64,000 nucleotides of DNA from Bacteroidota bacterium (GCA_023387375.1 JAEWIE010000040.1:1-64000); one strand, 5' to 3'; counted from the stretch's first letter, positions 26,197 through 34,981 are shown. Notes: generated by a model not told the origin, from the letters alone. A program made the numbers and translations.

Positions 26197-26910
26197 ATGA
26201 AAGCTTTATTATTTGCTGCAGGAAAAGGGACTCGCTTAAAGCCCTTTACAGACTCTCACCCGAAAGCGTTAGCGAGAGTCAATGGAAAAACCCTTCTCGA
26301 GCGAAATTTGCTCTATTTACAGTCTTATGGGATACAGGATTTCGTAATCAATCTTCATCATTTTGGCGATCAAATTCGTCAGTATTTAAAGGAGCATAAC
26401 AACTTCGGCGCGAATATTGATTTCTCAGACGAGTCTAAGTCCCTTTTAGAAACAGGCGGAGGTTTACTCTTTGCAAAAGAACGGCTTCAAAACGAAAAGC
26501 ACTTTCTTATTATGAATGCGGACATCCTTACGGATTTGAATATAGACGCTTTCCTAAATCACCATGAAAACAAAGAAGCCTTGGTTACGCTAGCTGTATC
26601 AGACCGAAAAAGTTCTCGTAAACTTCTCTTTAATAAGCAAATGGTGCTTCAGGGATGGCGAAACATTTCCACGGGAGAAGAAAGACTTTCTACCGCAAGT
26701 GAAGAACTTAGAGAGCTTGCATTTAGTGGAATTCACTGCATGGACTCTAGGTTCCTGGAAAGAATGGGAAGGAGGGGCAAATTCTCCATTATGGACGAAT
26801 ATCTTGACCAAATGAAAGAAGGAATCATACAGGGCTTTGAACATAGCGCCAAATTGGTAGACGTTGGACGTCCCGAGTCTGTTTTAGAAGCCGAAAAATA
26901 CTTTAAATAA
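26197..26910 (+). CDS. MurU-like sugar-1-phosphate nucleotidyltransferase
   Basis: 237-residue nucleotidyltransferase of the GlmU/RfbA fold. The N-terminal signature AAGKGTRLKPFTDSHPKAL binds the nucleotide; MNADILTDLNI holds the metal-binding Asp; SLLETGGGLLFAKERL is the ETGGG motif typical of MurU. MurU makes UDP-MurNAc from MurNAc-1-phosphate. Together with the AmgK-like kinase it would form the short recycling route. The closest alternatives are mannose-1-P guanylyltransferase-type enzymes, but the kinase neighbour favours MurU. LOG-family gene starts 3 bp after the stop. Confidence 0.78.
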   Translation: MKALLFAAGKGTRLKPFTDSHPKALARVNGKTLLERNLLYLQSYGIQDFVINLHHFGDQIRQYLKEHNNFGANIDFSDESKSLLETGGGLLFAKERLQNEKHFLIMNADILTDLNIDAFLNHHENKEALVTLAVSDRKSSRKLLFNKQMVLQGWRNISTGEERLSTASEELRELAFSGIHCMDSRFLERMGRRGKFSIMDEYLDQMKEGIIQGFEHSAKLVDVGRPESVLEAEKYFK

Positions 26911-26913
26911 ATT

Positions 26914-27672
26914 ATGAAAAAAATAAAAAGAGATAAAGGTCTAACCAAAATGGTTGCTGGGCCTGAAAAAGAGATTGACCAACGCGTTCAAATGAGTTTT
27001 AAAGAAAAAACTTGGGATCAGACGGTCACCAAAGACAGTTGGATGGTTTTCAAAGTAATGTCCGAATTTGTCGATGGCTATGAAAAATTAGCGAAAATTG
27101 GGCCCTGTGTCTCGATCTTTGGATCCGCCAGACTTAGTGAAGAAGATCCCTACTATGAAATGGCAGTGGAAATTTCACGCCGAATTACAGAAATCGGTTT
27201 TGGAATTATTACAGGAGGAGGCCCAGGTATCATGGAAGCAGGAAACAAGGGTGCACATATGGCAGGTGGAAAATCAATTGGACTCAACATTGAACTTCCA
27301 TTTGAACAGCATTTCAATCCTTATATCGACAAGCACTACTCGATGGACTTCAATTATTTCTTTGTTCGCAAAGTGATGTTTATGAAGTATTCCCAAGGGT
27401 TTGTCGTTATGCCTGGAGGATTTGGGACCCTGGATGAACTTTCCGAGGCTTTAACCTTAATTCAAACACAAAAGGTAGCTCGCTTTCCTATTGTTCTGGT
27501 CGGCTCTAAGTTTTGGGGTGGCCTACTGGATTGGTTCAAAAATACGCTCTTAGAAAACGGGCTTATTTCAGAGCAGGACCTATCCCTTTACCGAGTTGTA
27601 GATAGCGCTGAAGAGGCGGCCGCTCATATCAAAGCATTCTATGACAAATACACGATTGATGTTAATTTCTAG
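26914..27672 (+). CDS. LOG-family (TIGR00730) Rossmann-fold protein
   Basis: 252 residues with the LOG core: SIFGSARLSEEDPYYE, GGGPGIMEAGNKGAHMAGG, and the hallmark PGGFGTLDE at 167-175. LOG proteins cleave nucleoside 5'-monophosphates at the N-glycosidic bond (cytokinin activation in plants, AMP/other nucleotides in bacteria). The long N-terminal extension before the core is common in the larger (type II) forms. It begins 3 bp after the MurU-like gene, so it is co-transcribed, but a metabolic link to amino-sugar recycling is not evident. Older annotations call this family lysine decarboxylase; that is unsupported here. Confidence 0.9.
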   Translation: MKKIKRDKGLTKMVAGPEKEIDQRVQMSFKEKTWDQTVTKDSWMVFKVMSEFVDGYEKLAKIGPCVSIFGSARLSEEDPYYEMAVEISRRITEIGFGIITGGGPGIMEAGNKGAHMAGGKSIGLNIELPFEQHFNPYIDKHYSMDFNYFFVRKVMFMKYSQGFVVMPGGFGTLDELSEALTLIQTQKVARFPIVLVGSKFWGGLLDWFKNTLLENGLISEQDLSLYRVVDSAEEAAAHIKAFYDKYTIDVNF

Positions 27673-27707
27673 TATTGGCATATTATTTGAGATTATATCA
27701 TAAATCT

Positions 27708-27715
27708 TATATTTG
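27708..27715 (+). promoter_or_regulatory. -7 box, DUF6702-like gene
   Basis: TATATTTG, 19 bases before the ATG at 27735. Confidence 0.5.
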
Positions 27716-27734
27716 CAATTAGATTTAAATTATA

Positions 27735-28205
27735 ATGAATATTAAATTATACATATTTGCACTTCTGAGCATTTTCTTAATGAGTAGTTCAACAGGTGCA
27801 GACTTTTACTCCTCAATGACGAAAGTCGATTATGTCGAAGGAAGTAAAACACTTAAGTTTACCACCAAATTAAACACAGAGCACATTTCTAGCGCCATTA
27901 AAATCAGGCCAGAAACAGCGGGGTTTGAAGCGGAGGTGAAGCGTTATGTCAATAAGAATGTCGATGTCTACGTAAATGGAAGCGCAAAAACACTAACTTT
28001 TACAGGCAGTCAAGTAAACGGGGAGTCCGTTTGGGTGTATTTTGAAGCAAAGGGCGTAAGTGAAATCAGCCAATTAAAAATTCGAAATTCGATCTTACTT
28101 GAAACCTACCCTAAACAGTTCAACGTCGTAAACATTGCATACAAAGGACAACAAAAAACAATGAATTTTACAAGAGGAAGAGAAACCAATCAGGTAGAAT
28201 TTTAA
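27735..28205 (+). CDS. Secreted DUF6702-like protein
   Basis: 156 residues with a signal peptide (about 1-21) and a mature part of alternating beta-type sequence. The layout (start ADFYSSMTKVDYVEGSKTLKFTTKL, end in NTVNFTRGRETNQVEF-like strands, here TMNFTRGRETNQVEF) fits the Bacteroidota family DUF6702, which often lies near M1-family peptidase genes; one is encoded 1.3 kb downstream on the other strand. Function is unknown; a periplasmic or outer-membrane-associated role is likely. Own promoter box and terminator make it monocistronic. Confidence 0.7.
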   Translation: MNIKLYIFALLSIFLMSSSTGADFYSSMTKVDYVEGSKTLKFTTKLNTEHISSAIKIRPETAGFEAEVKRYVNKNVDVYVNGSAKTLTFTGSQVNGESVWVYFEAKGVSEISQLKIRNSILLETYPKQFNVVNIAYKGQQKTMNFTRGRETNQVEF

Positions 28206-28225
28206 CTCTAAATTCAAACGACTAC

Positions 28226-28257
28226 AAAAAGGCTCTGCGATTTCGTTAAGCCTTTTT
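28226..28257 (+). terminator. Intrinsic terminator after the DUF6702-like gene
   Basis: 9-bp stem (AAAAAGGCT / AGCCTTTTT) with a 14-base loop and T run. Confidence 0.75.
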
Positions 28258-28292
28258 CTATTTTCAGAAATGAACACCCGAAAACAATCTCT

Positions 28293-28730
28293 ATGGAATT
28301 CACTCCTGACTATTATATGCGCCTAGCGCTAAACGAAGCCAAGGCAGCCTTTGAAAACGGCGAGGTTCCTGTCGGCTGTATTGTCGTGGCCAAAGATCGA
28401 ATCTTAGCCCGCAGCCACAACTTAACCCAAACGCTAAATGATGTAACCGCCCATGCAGAAATGCAAGCGATTACCAGTGCGGCCAATTATCTTGGAGGGA
28501 AGTATCTACTTGATTGTACACTCTACGTTACGTTAGAGCCATGTGTGATGTGCGCAGGTGCATTAAATTGGAGTCAAATTTCAAATGTGGTGATTGGCGC
28601 TCCTGATCCAGCCAATGGCTATCTTAAGCACAACTTAAAACTTCATCCTAAAACCAAAGTAGTGACAGGCGTTCTTGAAGAAGAATGCAGAAGTCTACTT
28701 CTAGAGTTTTTTCAAGCGAAAAGAAAGTAA
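28293..28730 (+). CDS. tadA: tRNA-specific adenosine deaminase / nucleoside deaminase
   Basis: 145-residue zinc deaminase. Zinc ligands and catalytic acid are His54 and Glu56 (HAEMQAI) and Cys84/Cys87 (LEPCVMCAGAL). TadA converts A34 to inosine in tRNA-Arg(ACG). The N-terminal FENGEVPVGCIVV and HNLTQTLNDVTAHAE segments match TadA more than cytosine or guanine deaminases, though guanine deaminase is a close relative. Its stop is 1 bp from the end of the convergent coaX. Confidence 0.88.
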   Translation: MEFTPDYYMRLALNEAKAAFENGEVPVGCIVVAKDRILARSHNLTQTLNDVTAHAEMQAITSAANYLGGKYLLDCTLYVTLEPCVMCAGALNWSQISNVVIGAPDPANGYLKHNLKLHPKTKVVTGVLEEECRSLLLEFFQAKRK

Positions 28731-28731
28731 C

Positions 28732-29499
28732 TTATTTGTGTTTCCCTAAATAATAGAGCCCCTTCAGAGTATGGAGCTTATCACCGATATCAATTTTCGT
28801 TGTGAGAGGTTTGTATACATGCGATACACCGCCTGTGGCAATTACCATACACTGATCCCCCACTTCTTCATTGATACGGTCAATAAATCCTTCCACCATC
28901 CCTAAGTATCCATAGACCATTCCGCTCTGCATACAAGAGACCGTATCGAGTCCAAGTACACTCTTAGGTTTTACAAGTTCAATTTCCGGAAGTTGAGCCG
29001 TCTGCCCCACTAAGGAGTTCAATGCCGTAATAATCCCCGGTGCAATGATCACGCCTAAGGTTTCCCCATTTTCATCGACACAACTTGCCGTCAGCGCCGT
29101 CCCGAAATCTAAAATGATTTTTTTTCGCCCCGGATATAGATTGTGCGCTGCCACAAGGTTAGCGTAGATGTCTGTACCCATTTGCTTGCTTTTCGCATGC
29201 ACTGCGGAAGAGGTATTTCGATCCACCAAAACGGCACTAAGATTCTTACTTTGATGAATTTTTTCTAGAGCCCGAACAATGTCATGGGTCTGTTGGGGAA
29301 CAACAGACCCAATGACTAGAAGTTCGATGTCTTCTATCTTCACAGAATAACTTTGGTATAGCATAAGAAACTGTACAAAAAGTTCATCCCGCGTTCGATA
29401 AGGTTTGGTATTAATAATCCATGATTTCTCACACTCATCCTCTTTAAAGAGACCAAATCGAATATTGGTATTTCCGATATTGACTACAATTGCATTCAT
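28732..29499 (-). CDS. coaX: Type III pantothenate kinase
   Basis: First step of coenzyme A synthesis, using ATP without the usual feedback by CoA. The 255 residues start at the ATG at 29499 (MNAIVVNIGNTNIRFGLF), with the ASKHA phosphate-1 motif in NIGNTN. GTDIYANLVAAHNLYPGRKKIILDFGTALTASCVDENG contains the family's DFGTA motif, and GVIIAPGIITAL follows. A TTG at 29505 is a possible earlier start but the ATG fits the family. It lies 32 bp downstream of the M1 peptidase gene on the same strand and may be co-transcribed. Confidence 0.94.
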   Translation of the reverse strand: MNAIVVNIGNTNIRFGLFKEDECEKSWIINTKPYRTRDELFVQFLMLYQSYSVKIEDIELLVIGSVVPQQTHDIVRALEKIHQSKNLSAVLVDRNTSSAVHAKSKQMGTDIYANLVAAHNLYPGRKKIILDFGTALTASCVDENGETLGVIIAPGIITALNSLVGQTAQLPEIELVKPKSVLGLDTVSCMQSGMVYGYLGMVEGFIDRINEEVGDQCMVIATGGVSHVYKPLTTKIDIGDKLHTLKGLYYLGKHK

Positions 29500-29531
29500 A
29501 TTCAATTTCTAGTTTTGAGTCTAGATTGAAT

Positions 29532-31376
29532 TTATTGTACTTCTTTATAATTATCCTCTAAATTGACGTCTGCCAAACGGCCTGAAAAATCAATTCCAAG
29601 AGCCTTAATTTGCTCCTTACTGTAAGGAATTACAAAACTGTATTCTTTTTGCGTATATGGCCAATAATGCAGAGTTGTGAAGGGTCCATACAAATCGTGT
29701 TTCTTCCATTCTCTGGTCATATTTAGTGGAATTTGATAATTGACGATTTTTTGATCTGTAGTCAGAATGCTAAAGTCAATCGGCATGGGAACTCCTCCCT
29801 TATTCAATAACGTGACTTTCGTTTCCCCTTCTAAGTACTCCAGATCTTTAATGGCATAATCAATGGTTTTTACGGTATTGATCCAATAGTGGTAAAACCA
29901 TTTAAGATCCATGCCTGATATTTTCTGCGCAATATGCATGAAATCTCTTTCGGAAGGATGCTTTAAATTCCACTGCGTAAAGTATTCTTTCATAATGAGC
30001 GAAAGATTCTGCTCTCCTACAATATAGCCCAGCTCAACAAGGAAGGTTTCTCCCTTTGTATAACTTGCCACACTATAGGCTCTTCCATCATCGTGATGAT
30101 CTCCTAACCAAGAAGCGGGCTCTTCTTTCCCTGTCTTCGTAAAATTCACATAACTTCTCAGGGTTCCTACGAAAGGATTGCTTTGAGGTCTAGTAGGAGG
30201 GAAAAGTTGATCCATCACTTTGGTCGAAGCATAACTTGTAAACCCTTCGTCCAGCCACGGTTTCATGCTTTCATTGGTCGCAAGCATTTGTTGGAACCAC
30301 ATGTGAGAGCCTTCGTGAACCATAAGTCCTACGAGACGTTCAAGAGATCCATGTTCTCCTAAGATCATCGTTGCCATTCCATACTCCATACCTCCGTCAC
30401 CTCCTTGGATAAACGAATAAGTTGGGTAGGCATAACGCCCATAATCCGCGTTCATAATTTGAAAATACTTTGTAATCAAAGGCTTACTTTCTTCCCAATA
30501 GGCTGTTTTTTCGTTTTTCTGATAAACGTAATATACTTTAGGCCCATCTAAAACCGTGAAACTCTCTACGGTGTAGTCGCGGTCTGCTGCCCACGCAAAA
30601 TCAAGAATATTGTTTGCTTTCCAGCGCCATGTCGCCTTGCCTTCTTTGTCTGTTTTAACCTGCGCCCCCTGTTCGTATCCTTTTACTTCGCCAGGGTTTT
30701 GAAGCACTCCGCCTGCACCTAGAACGTAGTCTTTATCAATTTTGATGGTTACATCGTAATCACTGAATGGAGCATGGAACTCTCTTCCTATATAATCAAA
30801 CGTTGCCCAACCATCGTAATCGTACTCTGCAATCTTCGGGTACCACTGCGTCATGGTCATGTCGATGCCTTCTCTATTGTTTCGACCCGCACGACGGATT
30901 TGGTAAGGCACTACTGCATCCCAATCTAAGGTAAATACCGTAGAGGAATTGGGTTTGATTGGTTCGTTTAAAACCACTTTCATGATTGTTTCTTGGATCT
31001 CAAAACGCAAATCCACGCCGTTTTGCTTAATAGATCGAATGTTCTGAACGCCTTCCTCATCAATAGGAATGCTGGCAAGTCTCGAAACGCCACCTACTTG
31101 CAAACGACTGTCGCCATTTACGCCTTGATTCGCAACGTTTTGATCCATCATAGAACCGGGTTTGAACGCATTCCAATAAAGATGAAAATAGGCTACTTTC
31201 AGTTCGTCTGGAGAATTGTTTGTATAAGTAAGGGTCTGTTTACCTTTGTAAGTAAAATGCTCTGCATCTACATCAATTTCCATTTTGTACTTCGCATGCT
31301 GCTGATAGTACGCCTCTTTTTGACCAAATAAAAAAGCGCTTAAAAGACTTAGCGCTAGAAACATCGATTTTTTCAT
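29532..31376 (-). CDS. Secreted M1-family metallopeptidase
   Basis: 614-residue zinc aminopeptidase-like protein. A signal peptide (about 1-19) targets it out of the cytoplasm. The zinc site is His354-Glu355-X-X-His358 (HEGSH) with Glu377 after exactly 18 residues (PWLDEGFTSYAS), the gluzincin layout. GGMEYGMATMI replaces the GAMEN substrate motif, as in the bacterial M1 subfamily with beta-sandwich N-terminus. Cleavage specificity cannot be read from sequence. Its ATG is nearly back to back with the aspartokinase region, whose promoter lies about 125 bp away. Confidence 0.92.
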   Translation of the reverse strand: MKKSMFLALSLLSAFLFGQKEAYYQQHAKYKMEIDVDAEHFTYKGKQTLTYTNNSPDELKVAYFHLYWNAFKPGSMMDQNVANQGVNGDSRLQVGGVSRLASIPIDEEGVQNIRSIKQNGVDLRFEIQETIMKVVLNEPIKPNSSTVFTLDWDAVVPYQIRRAGRNNREGIDMTMTQWYPKIAEYDYDGWATFDYIGREFHAPFSDYDVTIKIDKDYVLGAGGVLQNPGEVKGYEQGAQVKTDKEGKATWRWKANNILDFAWAADRDYTVESFTVLDGPKVYYVYQKNEKTAYWEESKPLITKYFQIMNADYGRYAYPTYSFIQGGDGGMEYGMATMILGEHGSLERLVGLMVHEGSHMWFQQMLATNESMKPWLDEGFTSYASTKVMDQLFPPTRPQSNPFVGTLRSYVNFTKTGKEEPASWLGDHHDDGRAYSVASYTKGETFLVELGYIVGEQNLSLIMKEYFTQWNLKHPSERDFMHIAQKISGMDLKWFYHYWINTVKTIDYAIKDLEYLEGETKVTLLNKGGVPMPIDFSILTTDQKIVNYQIPLNMTREWKKHDLYGPFTTLHYWPYTQKEYSFVIPYSKEQIKALGIDFSGRLADVNLEDNYKEVQ

Positions 31377-31498
31377 GAAACACTTAAATTTGAGGGAAAG
31401 TTACGGAAATTTCGCAAATTTCAAAATCGAGCCCGTGAAACTCACCGTCTTCACATATAATTTTCACGTTTTTCCGCAATTTCAAAAAGAAACTTTAT

Positions 31499-31506
31499 TA
31501 GTTTTG
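31499..31506 (+). promoter_or_regulatory. -7 box, aspartokinase
   Basis: TAGTTTTG, 18 bases before the ATG at 31525; it lies downstream of the longer candidate start at 31375, which argues against that start. Confidence 0.5.
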
Positions 31507-31524
31507 CATGCAAAATCAAAATCC

Positions 31525-32916
31525 ATGGTCACGGTAGAAAAAATTGGAGGAACCTCCATGAGTCAATTTGGAGACGTCCTCGAAAACATTATACTTCGTT
31601 CAAGAGCAGCGAAAACAAATCCTTACAAAAGAGTTTTTGTCGTCTCCGCCTACAGCCATGTAACAAATTGGCTTTTAGAGCATAAAAAAACAGGAGAAAA
31701 GGGAGTCTATGCCCGTTTTGTAGAAAATAGTAATTACAGCGAGGCTTTAGACCAACTCCTAGAGAAGCTTTTAGAAATCAATGAAAAGTATGTTCCCTTA
31801 GGTCTTGACTCGCAGAAGGCTGCGCAGTTTATCTCGAGCCGTATTGGACAGGCTAAAACCATGCTTGTAAGCTTAAGTAAAGTATTGGCTTCAGGCTATG
31901 TAAATTCAACCGACATCCGACTTGCCGCCAGAGAAATTCTTGCTTCCATTGGAGAGGCTCACTCTGCTTGGAATTCAGCCAATATCATACAAAACCAAGG
32001 TTTTAATGCTAAATTCATCGATTTGTGTGGATTCAATGACAATGATTCACTCACGATTGATCAGAGAATTAATCGTGAATTTAAAGATCTTGACCTCTCA
32101 AAAACAGTCTGTATTTGCACGGGCTACACCAAAGGAACAGAAGGTATCATGAGAGCTTTTGACCGCGGGTATTCAGAGGTCACATTCAGTAAAATCGCAG
32201 TAGAATTAAAGGCGCATGAAGCCATCATTTACAAAGAGTATCATCTCTCTAGCGCAGACCCGGCAATTGTTGGGGTAGAGAACTGCGCGCCAGTGGGGCA
32301 AACGAATTACATCGTCGCGGACCAACTAGCAGACATTGGCATGGAGGCGATTCATCCCAAAGCAGCCAAACCACTTGAACTTGCGGGAATCAACATTCGC
32401 ATTAAAAATACGTTTGAGCCGCAACATGAGGGAACTCTTATCTCAAAGGATTATATCTCGAAAGAGGCACGAGTCGAAATCGTCTCAGGTTCGACCCAGA
32501 TGATTGCTATTGAAATCCATGATCCACTCATGGTAAGCGAAGTAGGTTTTGATGCGCGTATCATGAGCTATTTCCAAAAACACGATGTGAGTTACGTGTT
32601 TAAGTCCACCAATGCAAACTCGATTACAATGGTAGTCTGGGATCAACCAAAGACACATAAGCTCATTGAGGAGCTAAGTGAGATATTCTATCGCGTCTCG
32701 ACGATCGAAGCGGCCATTGTTTGTGCAATGGGAACAAACATCAAAGGACCTGGGTTTTTATATCGAGCTGCAAAGGCTTTTTTTGAAAACCAAATTAACA
32801 TTGAATGTTACGGACAGTCGCTTATGCAAGTTAACTTGCAGTTTATCATTAAACGCGAGCACTACAACAAAGCGATTCAGGCACTCAACAAGGCTCTCTG
32901 CGGCCCTCAATCTTAA
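31525..32916 (+). CDS. Aspartokinase of the ectoine-associated (Ask_Ect) type
   Basis: Phosphorylates aspartate, feeding asd. From the ATG at 31525 the protein is 463 residues and begins MVTVEKIGGTSMSQFGDVL. The KIGGTSM start (rather than KFGGTSV), RVFVVSAYSHVTNWLLEHKKTGEKGVYARF, FDRGYSEVTFSKIAVEL, EAIIYKEYHLSSADP and IHPKAAKPLELAGINIRIKNTFEP all match, from memory, the Ask_Ect branch known from ectoine clusters. Two ACT-type domains make up the C-terminal third. No ectABC genes are in the window. The 50-residue upstream extension is not family-like and lies before the promoter box. Confidence 0.85.
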   Translation: MVTVEKIGGTSMSQFGDVLENIILRSRAAKTNPYKRVFVVSAYSHVTNWLLEHKKTGEKGVYARFVENSNYSEALDQLLEKLLEINEKYVPLGLDSQKAAQFISSRIGQAKTMLVSLSKVLASGYVNSTDIRLAAREILASIGEAHSAWNSANIIQNQGFNAKFIDLCGFNDNDSLTIDQRINREFKDLDLSKTVCICTGYTKGTEGIMRAFDRGYSEVTFSKIAVELKAHEAIIYKEYHLSSADPAIVGVENCAPVGQTNYIVADQLADIGMEAIHPKAAKPLELAGINIRIKNTFEPQHEGTLISKDYISKEARVEIVSGSTQMIAIEIHDPLMVSEVGFDARIMSYFQKHDVSYVFKSTNANSITMVVWDQPKTHKLIEELSEIFYRVSTIEAAIVCAMGTNIKGPGFLYRAAKAFFENQINIECYGQSLMQVNLQFIIKREHYNKAIQALNKALCGPQS

Positions 32917-32922
32917 AATAAA

Positions 32923-32946
32923 ATAGGTCGCCCTTTGGCGACCTAT
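32923..32946 (-). terminator. Hairpin between aspartokinase and DUF6909-like gene
   Basis: Perfect 10-bp stem (ATAGGTCGCC / GGCGACCTAT) with a 4-base loop. On the minus strand it is followed by TTTATTTT, so it best serves the minus-strand gene; it may also stop the plus strand. Confidence 0.75.
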
Positions 32947-32967
32947 ACTATAGTAGCAAAGTTTCTC

Positions 32968-34647
32968 TTACGCTTTAGAGGACAAAAGAATTTTTTCAAT
33001 AATTCGTCTTGTAATCATATAGGTAGGTTTCACACCTGTGAGTCCTAATCCACCCGAGGATAGAGTACTGCCCGTTTCAAGAGGATTGTCTGAGGCATAA
33101 TAGCCATAGCAGACAAACAAATCGGGTGATATATGATGTCTAATCTTGGAGGCCACTTGAATTGCCTTATGGTAATGTGCGCCTTCCATTTCTAGTCCTA
33201 CTGTGTTCCAAGTTGAATTCATAAAGTAAGAAAGGATATCTTTGTTCTGAAGTGAAGTTCCAAGTACAGTAAGCATTGAGCCTTCAAAAGCGCTAATTTC
33301 ATCGTCCTTAAAATCTTCTAATTTAAGCGCATTCTCGAACACATAATTGTCGGCTGTTCCTTCAAAAATATGTGAGCTTGGAATCATGATATCGCCTTTC
33401 TGTCCCGTTAAAATTCCAGCTTTGCCCATAATGGAAATAGATTTCACTTTCATGGTATATACCTCTTCGTTCGACTGATAAGGTCTTAATAGCTCGTCCA
33501 TTATTTCAAAAGCTTGCTCCCCAAAGGCATAATCAAACACAAGAACTACATCGTCTCCTTTGAATCCTAAGGATCTGAATGGCGTATTTTTTAAGTTTAT
33601 TTTAGAGAGGTCAATAATTTGAACATCAATATTGCTTCCGCTATGATCTTTTACATAGGTAAGTCCATGCTTCACTGAATAGTTTAAAATCTTTTCTTGC
33701 AACGTTTTTTTGTTACTGATTTCTTCATAAAGCGTATAGTCCACATCACTTGAAGCCGATTTCAGACCTAAAGCGTTGTCTGCAAATAGCATATTTTTAA
33801 CAGAGTGCATGTTGGCTGAGATTATATGCAGGGGTTTCATCTGAAGTCCTCTACTCACGAGTTCTTCTTTTAATTGATTCGCCCAACGCTCCCCGAAAAG
33901 GTGGTGACCTACTCTTTCTCTTAAGATAGCACTGAAGAAAATTTCTCGCTCTCTAATCCCTTTCAGATCATTTAGAGAGTTGTTTCCTAAATGGTAAATA
34001 ATTTTGAAGAGTCGATCGGGATTCTGATCGTCTCCAAAGTTATGGTAGGACTGAAGGACTTCATCAAAGGTTCTTCCTAAAAGGGAAGAAAGGTGAATTA
34101 ATGCGACCTCTTTTTCTTTTCGACTTAATTTTTTCTCCCCTAGGGCTACTTCTTCTATGATTCGCCAGGTTCTTGTAGGTGCATAGTTTTCCCCTTGGTG
34201 GAAAGCAATTTCTCGAATTTTATCCGCCTCTATATAAAGGAAAGTTAAGTGAGTTAAGATGTCGTAAATCTCAGAGCGTCCTAAAAGAACTTCTATATTC
34301 ATCTGATGGGAATCAATCCGATAGCAATTTCGTCTTCGTTTCTTTGGAACAATAAGCTCAAAGCTTCCCTTCTCAAATCCTTCGTCAGAAGTAAGGTTAA
34401 CAAATGCAGTTTCTTCAATTCCTGCAGGCAATCGATCAAGAACATAAAGAAGTCCGTCTAATTCCACTTTATTCTTGATCCCCATAGATCCATAGATCTC
34501 TGGTGAAATTGTCATTAAAAGATTTCGAATGGTTTCTCCTGAAATGCCGCCCGGCTTGAAAAAACCTCTATAGAATAGGTGACGCATCGTGACATAAAGC
34601 CTTTCGATAGCTTCGGTCGTTTCGCGTGCTTTTAAATTGGTCGCCAT
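32968..34647 (-). CDS. DUF6909-like protein with a nucleoside-phosphorylase-like C-terminal half
   Basis: 559 residues, no signal peptide, so cytoplasmic. The N-terminal half is helical and rich in charged residues, and I recognise it only as resembling the Bacteroidota family DUF6909. The C-terminal half holds patches that recall the PNP/UDP phosphorylase fold: SISIMGKAGILTGQKGDIMIPSSHI (compare the GKAG...GDVVIP pattern), GSMLTVLGTS, and NTVGLEMEGAHYHKAIQVAS (compare the D/E-M-E-x-A ribose-site motif). A purine or methylthioadenosine-type nucleoside activity is a hypothesis. It is monocistronic, with a minus-strand promoter box at 34688-34695. Confidence 0.75.
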   Translation of the reverse strand: MATNLKARETTEAIERLYVTMRHLFYRGFFKPGGISGETIRNLLMTISPEIYGSMGIKNKVELDGLLYVLDRLPAGIEETAFVNLTSDEGFEKGSFELIVPKKRRRNCYRIDSHQMNIEVLLGRSEIYDILTHLTFLYIEADKIREIAFHQGENYAPTRTWRIIEEVALGEKKLSRKEKEVALIHLSSLLGRTFDEVLQSYHNFGDDQNPDRLFKIIYHLGNNSLNDLKGIREREIFFSAILRERVGHHLFGERWANQLKEELVSRGLQMKPLHIISANMHSVKNMLFADNALGLKSASSDVDYTLYEEISNKKTLQEKILNYSVKHGLTYVKDHSGSNIDVQIIDLSKINLKNTPFRSLGFKGDDVVLVFDYAFGEQAFEIMDELLRPYQSNEEVYTMKVKSISIMGKAGILTGQKGDIMIPSSHIFEGTADNYVFENALKLEDFKDDEISAFEGSMLTVLGTSLQNKDILSYFMNSTWNTVGLEMEGAHYHKAIQVASKIRHHISPDLFVCYGYYASDNPLETGSTLSSGGLGLTGVKPTYMITRRIIEKILLSSKA

Positions 34648-34687
34648 AAATTATATTTAGATTGTTAAATTTACAATTAATGACGCA

Positions 34688-34695
34688 CAAAGTTA
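34688..34695 (-). promoter_or_regulatory. -7 box, DUF6909-like gene
   Basis: TAACTTTG on the minus strand, 40 bases upstream of the ATG at 34647. Confidence 0.5.
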
Positions 34696-34973
34696 ATGAA
34701 AATTAAATTAATATTTTATGAATTCATGGATTTGCCCAAGGAAATGGACCTCGTTCTATAAAAAAACCTTACCGCAAATGGAAGAGTTCACAATTTTGAA
34801 CCCAAAAAGACCTTGAAGACAAAAAGGAGCCCTTTCTATATTAAATGCTCATTTATCCTGTAGAACCCCTAAATACACAAGGTATAAATGACCAAATAAG
34901 GTTATTTCAATGCGCAACCCCCTATTTTTTTCATATTTATTTTTATTTTTTAATTTTGAATTGCTTTTTTATA
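34696..34973. other. Divergent intergenic region, DUF6909-like / glnN
   Basis: AT-rich spacer. I see no gene, strong hairpin or repeat between the two promoter boxes. Confidence 0.55.
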
Positions 34974-34981
34974 TAAATTTG
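34974..34981 (+). promoter_or_regulatory. -7 box, glnN
   Basis: TAAATTTG, 18 bases before the ATG at 35000. Confidence 0.6.

Noticed and set aside
31375..31524. N-terminal extension of the aspartokinase
   Set aside because: Not family-like and located upstream of the promoter box at 31499-31506.
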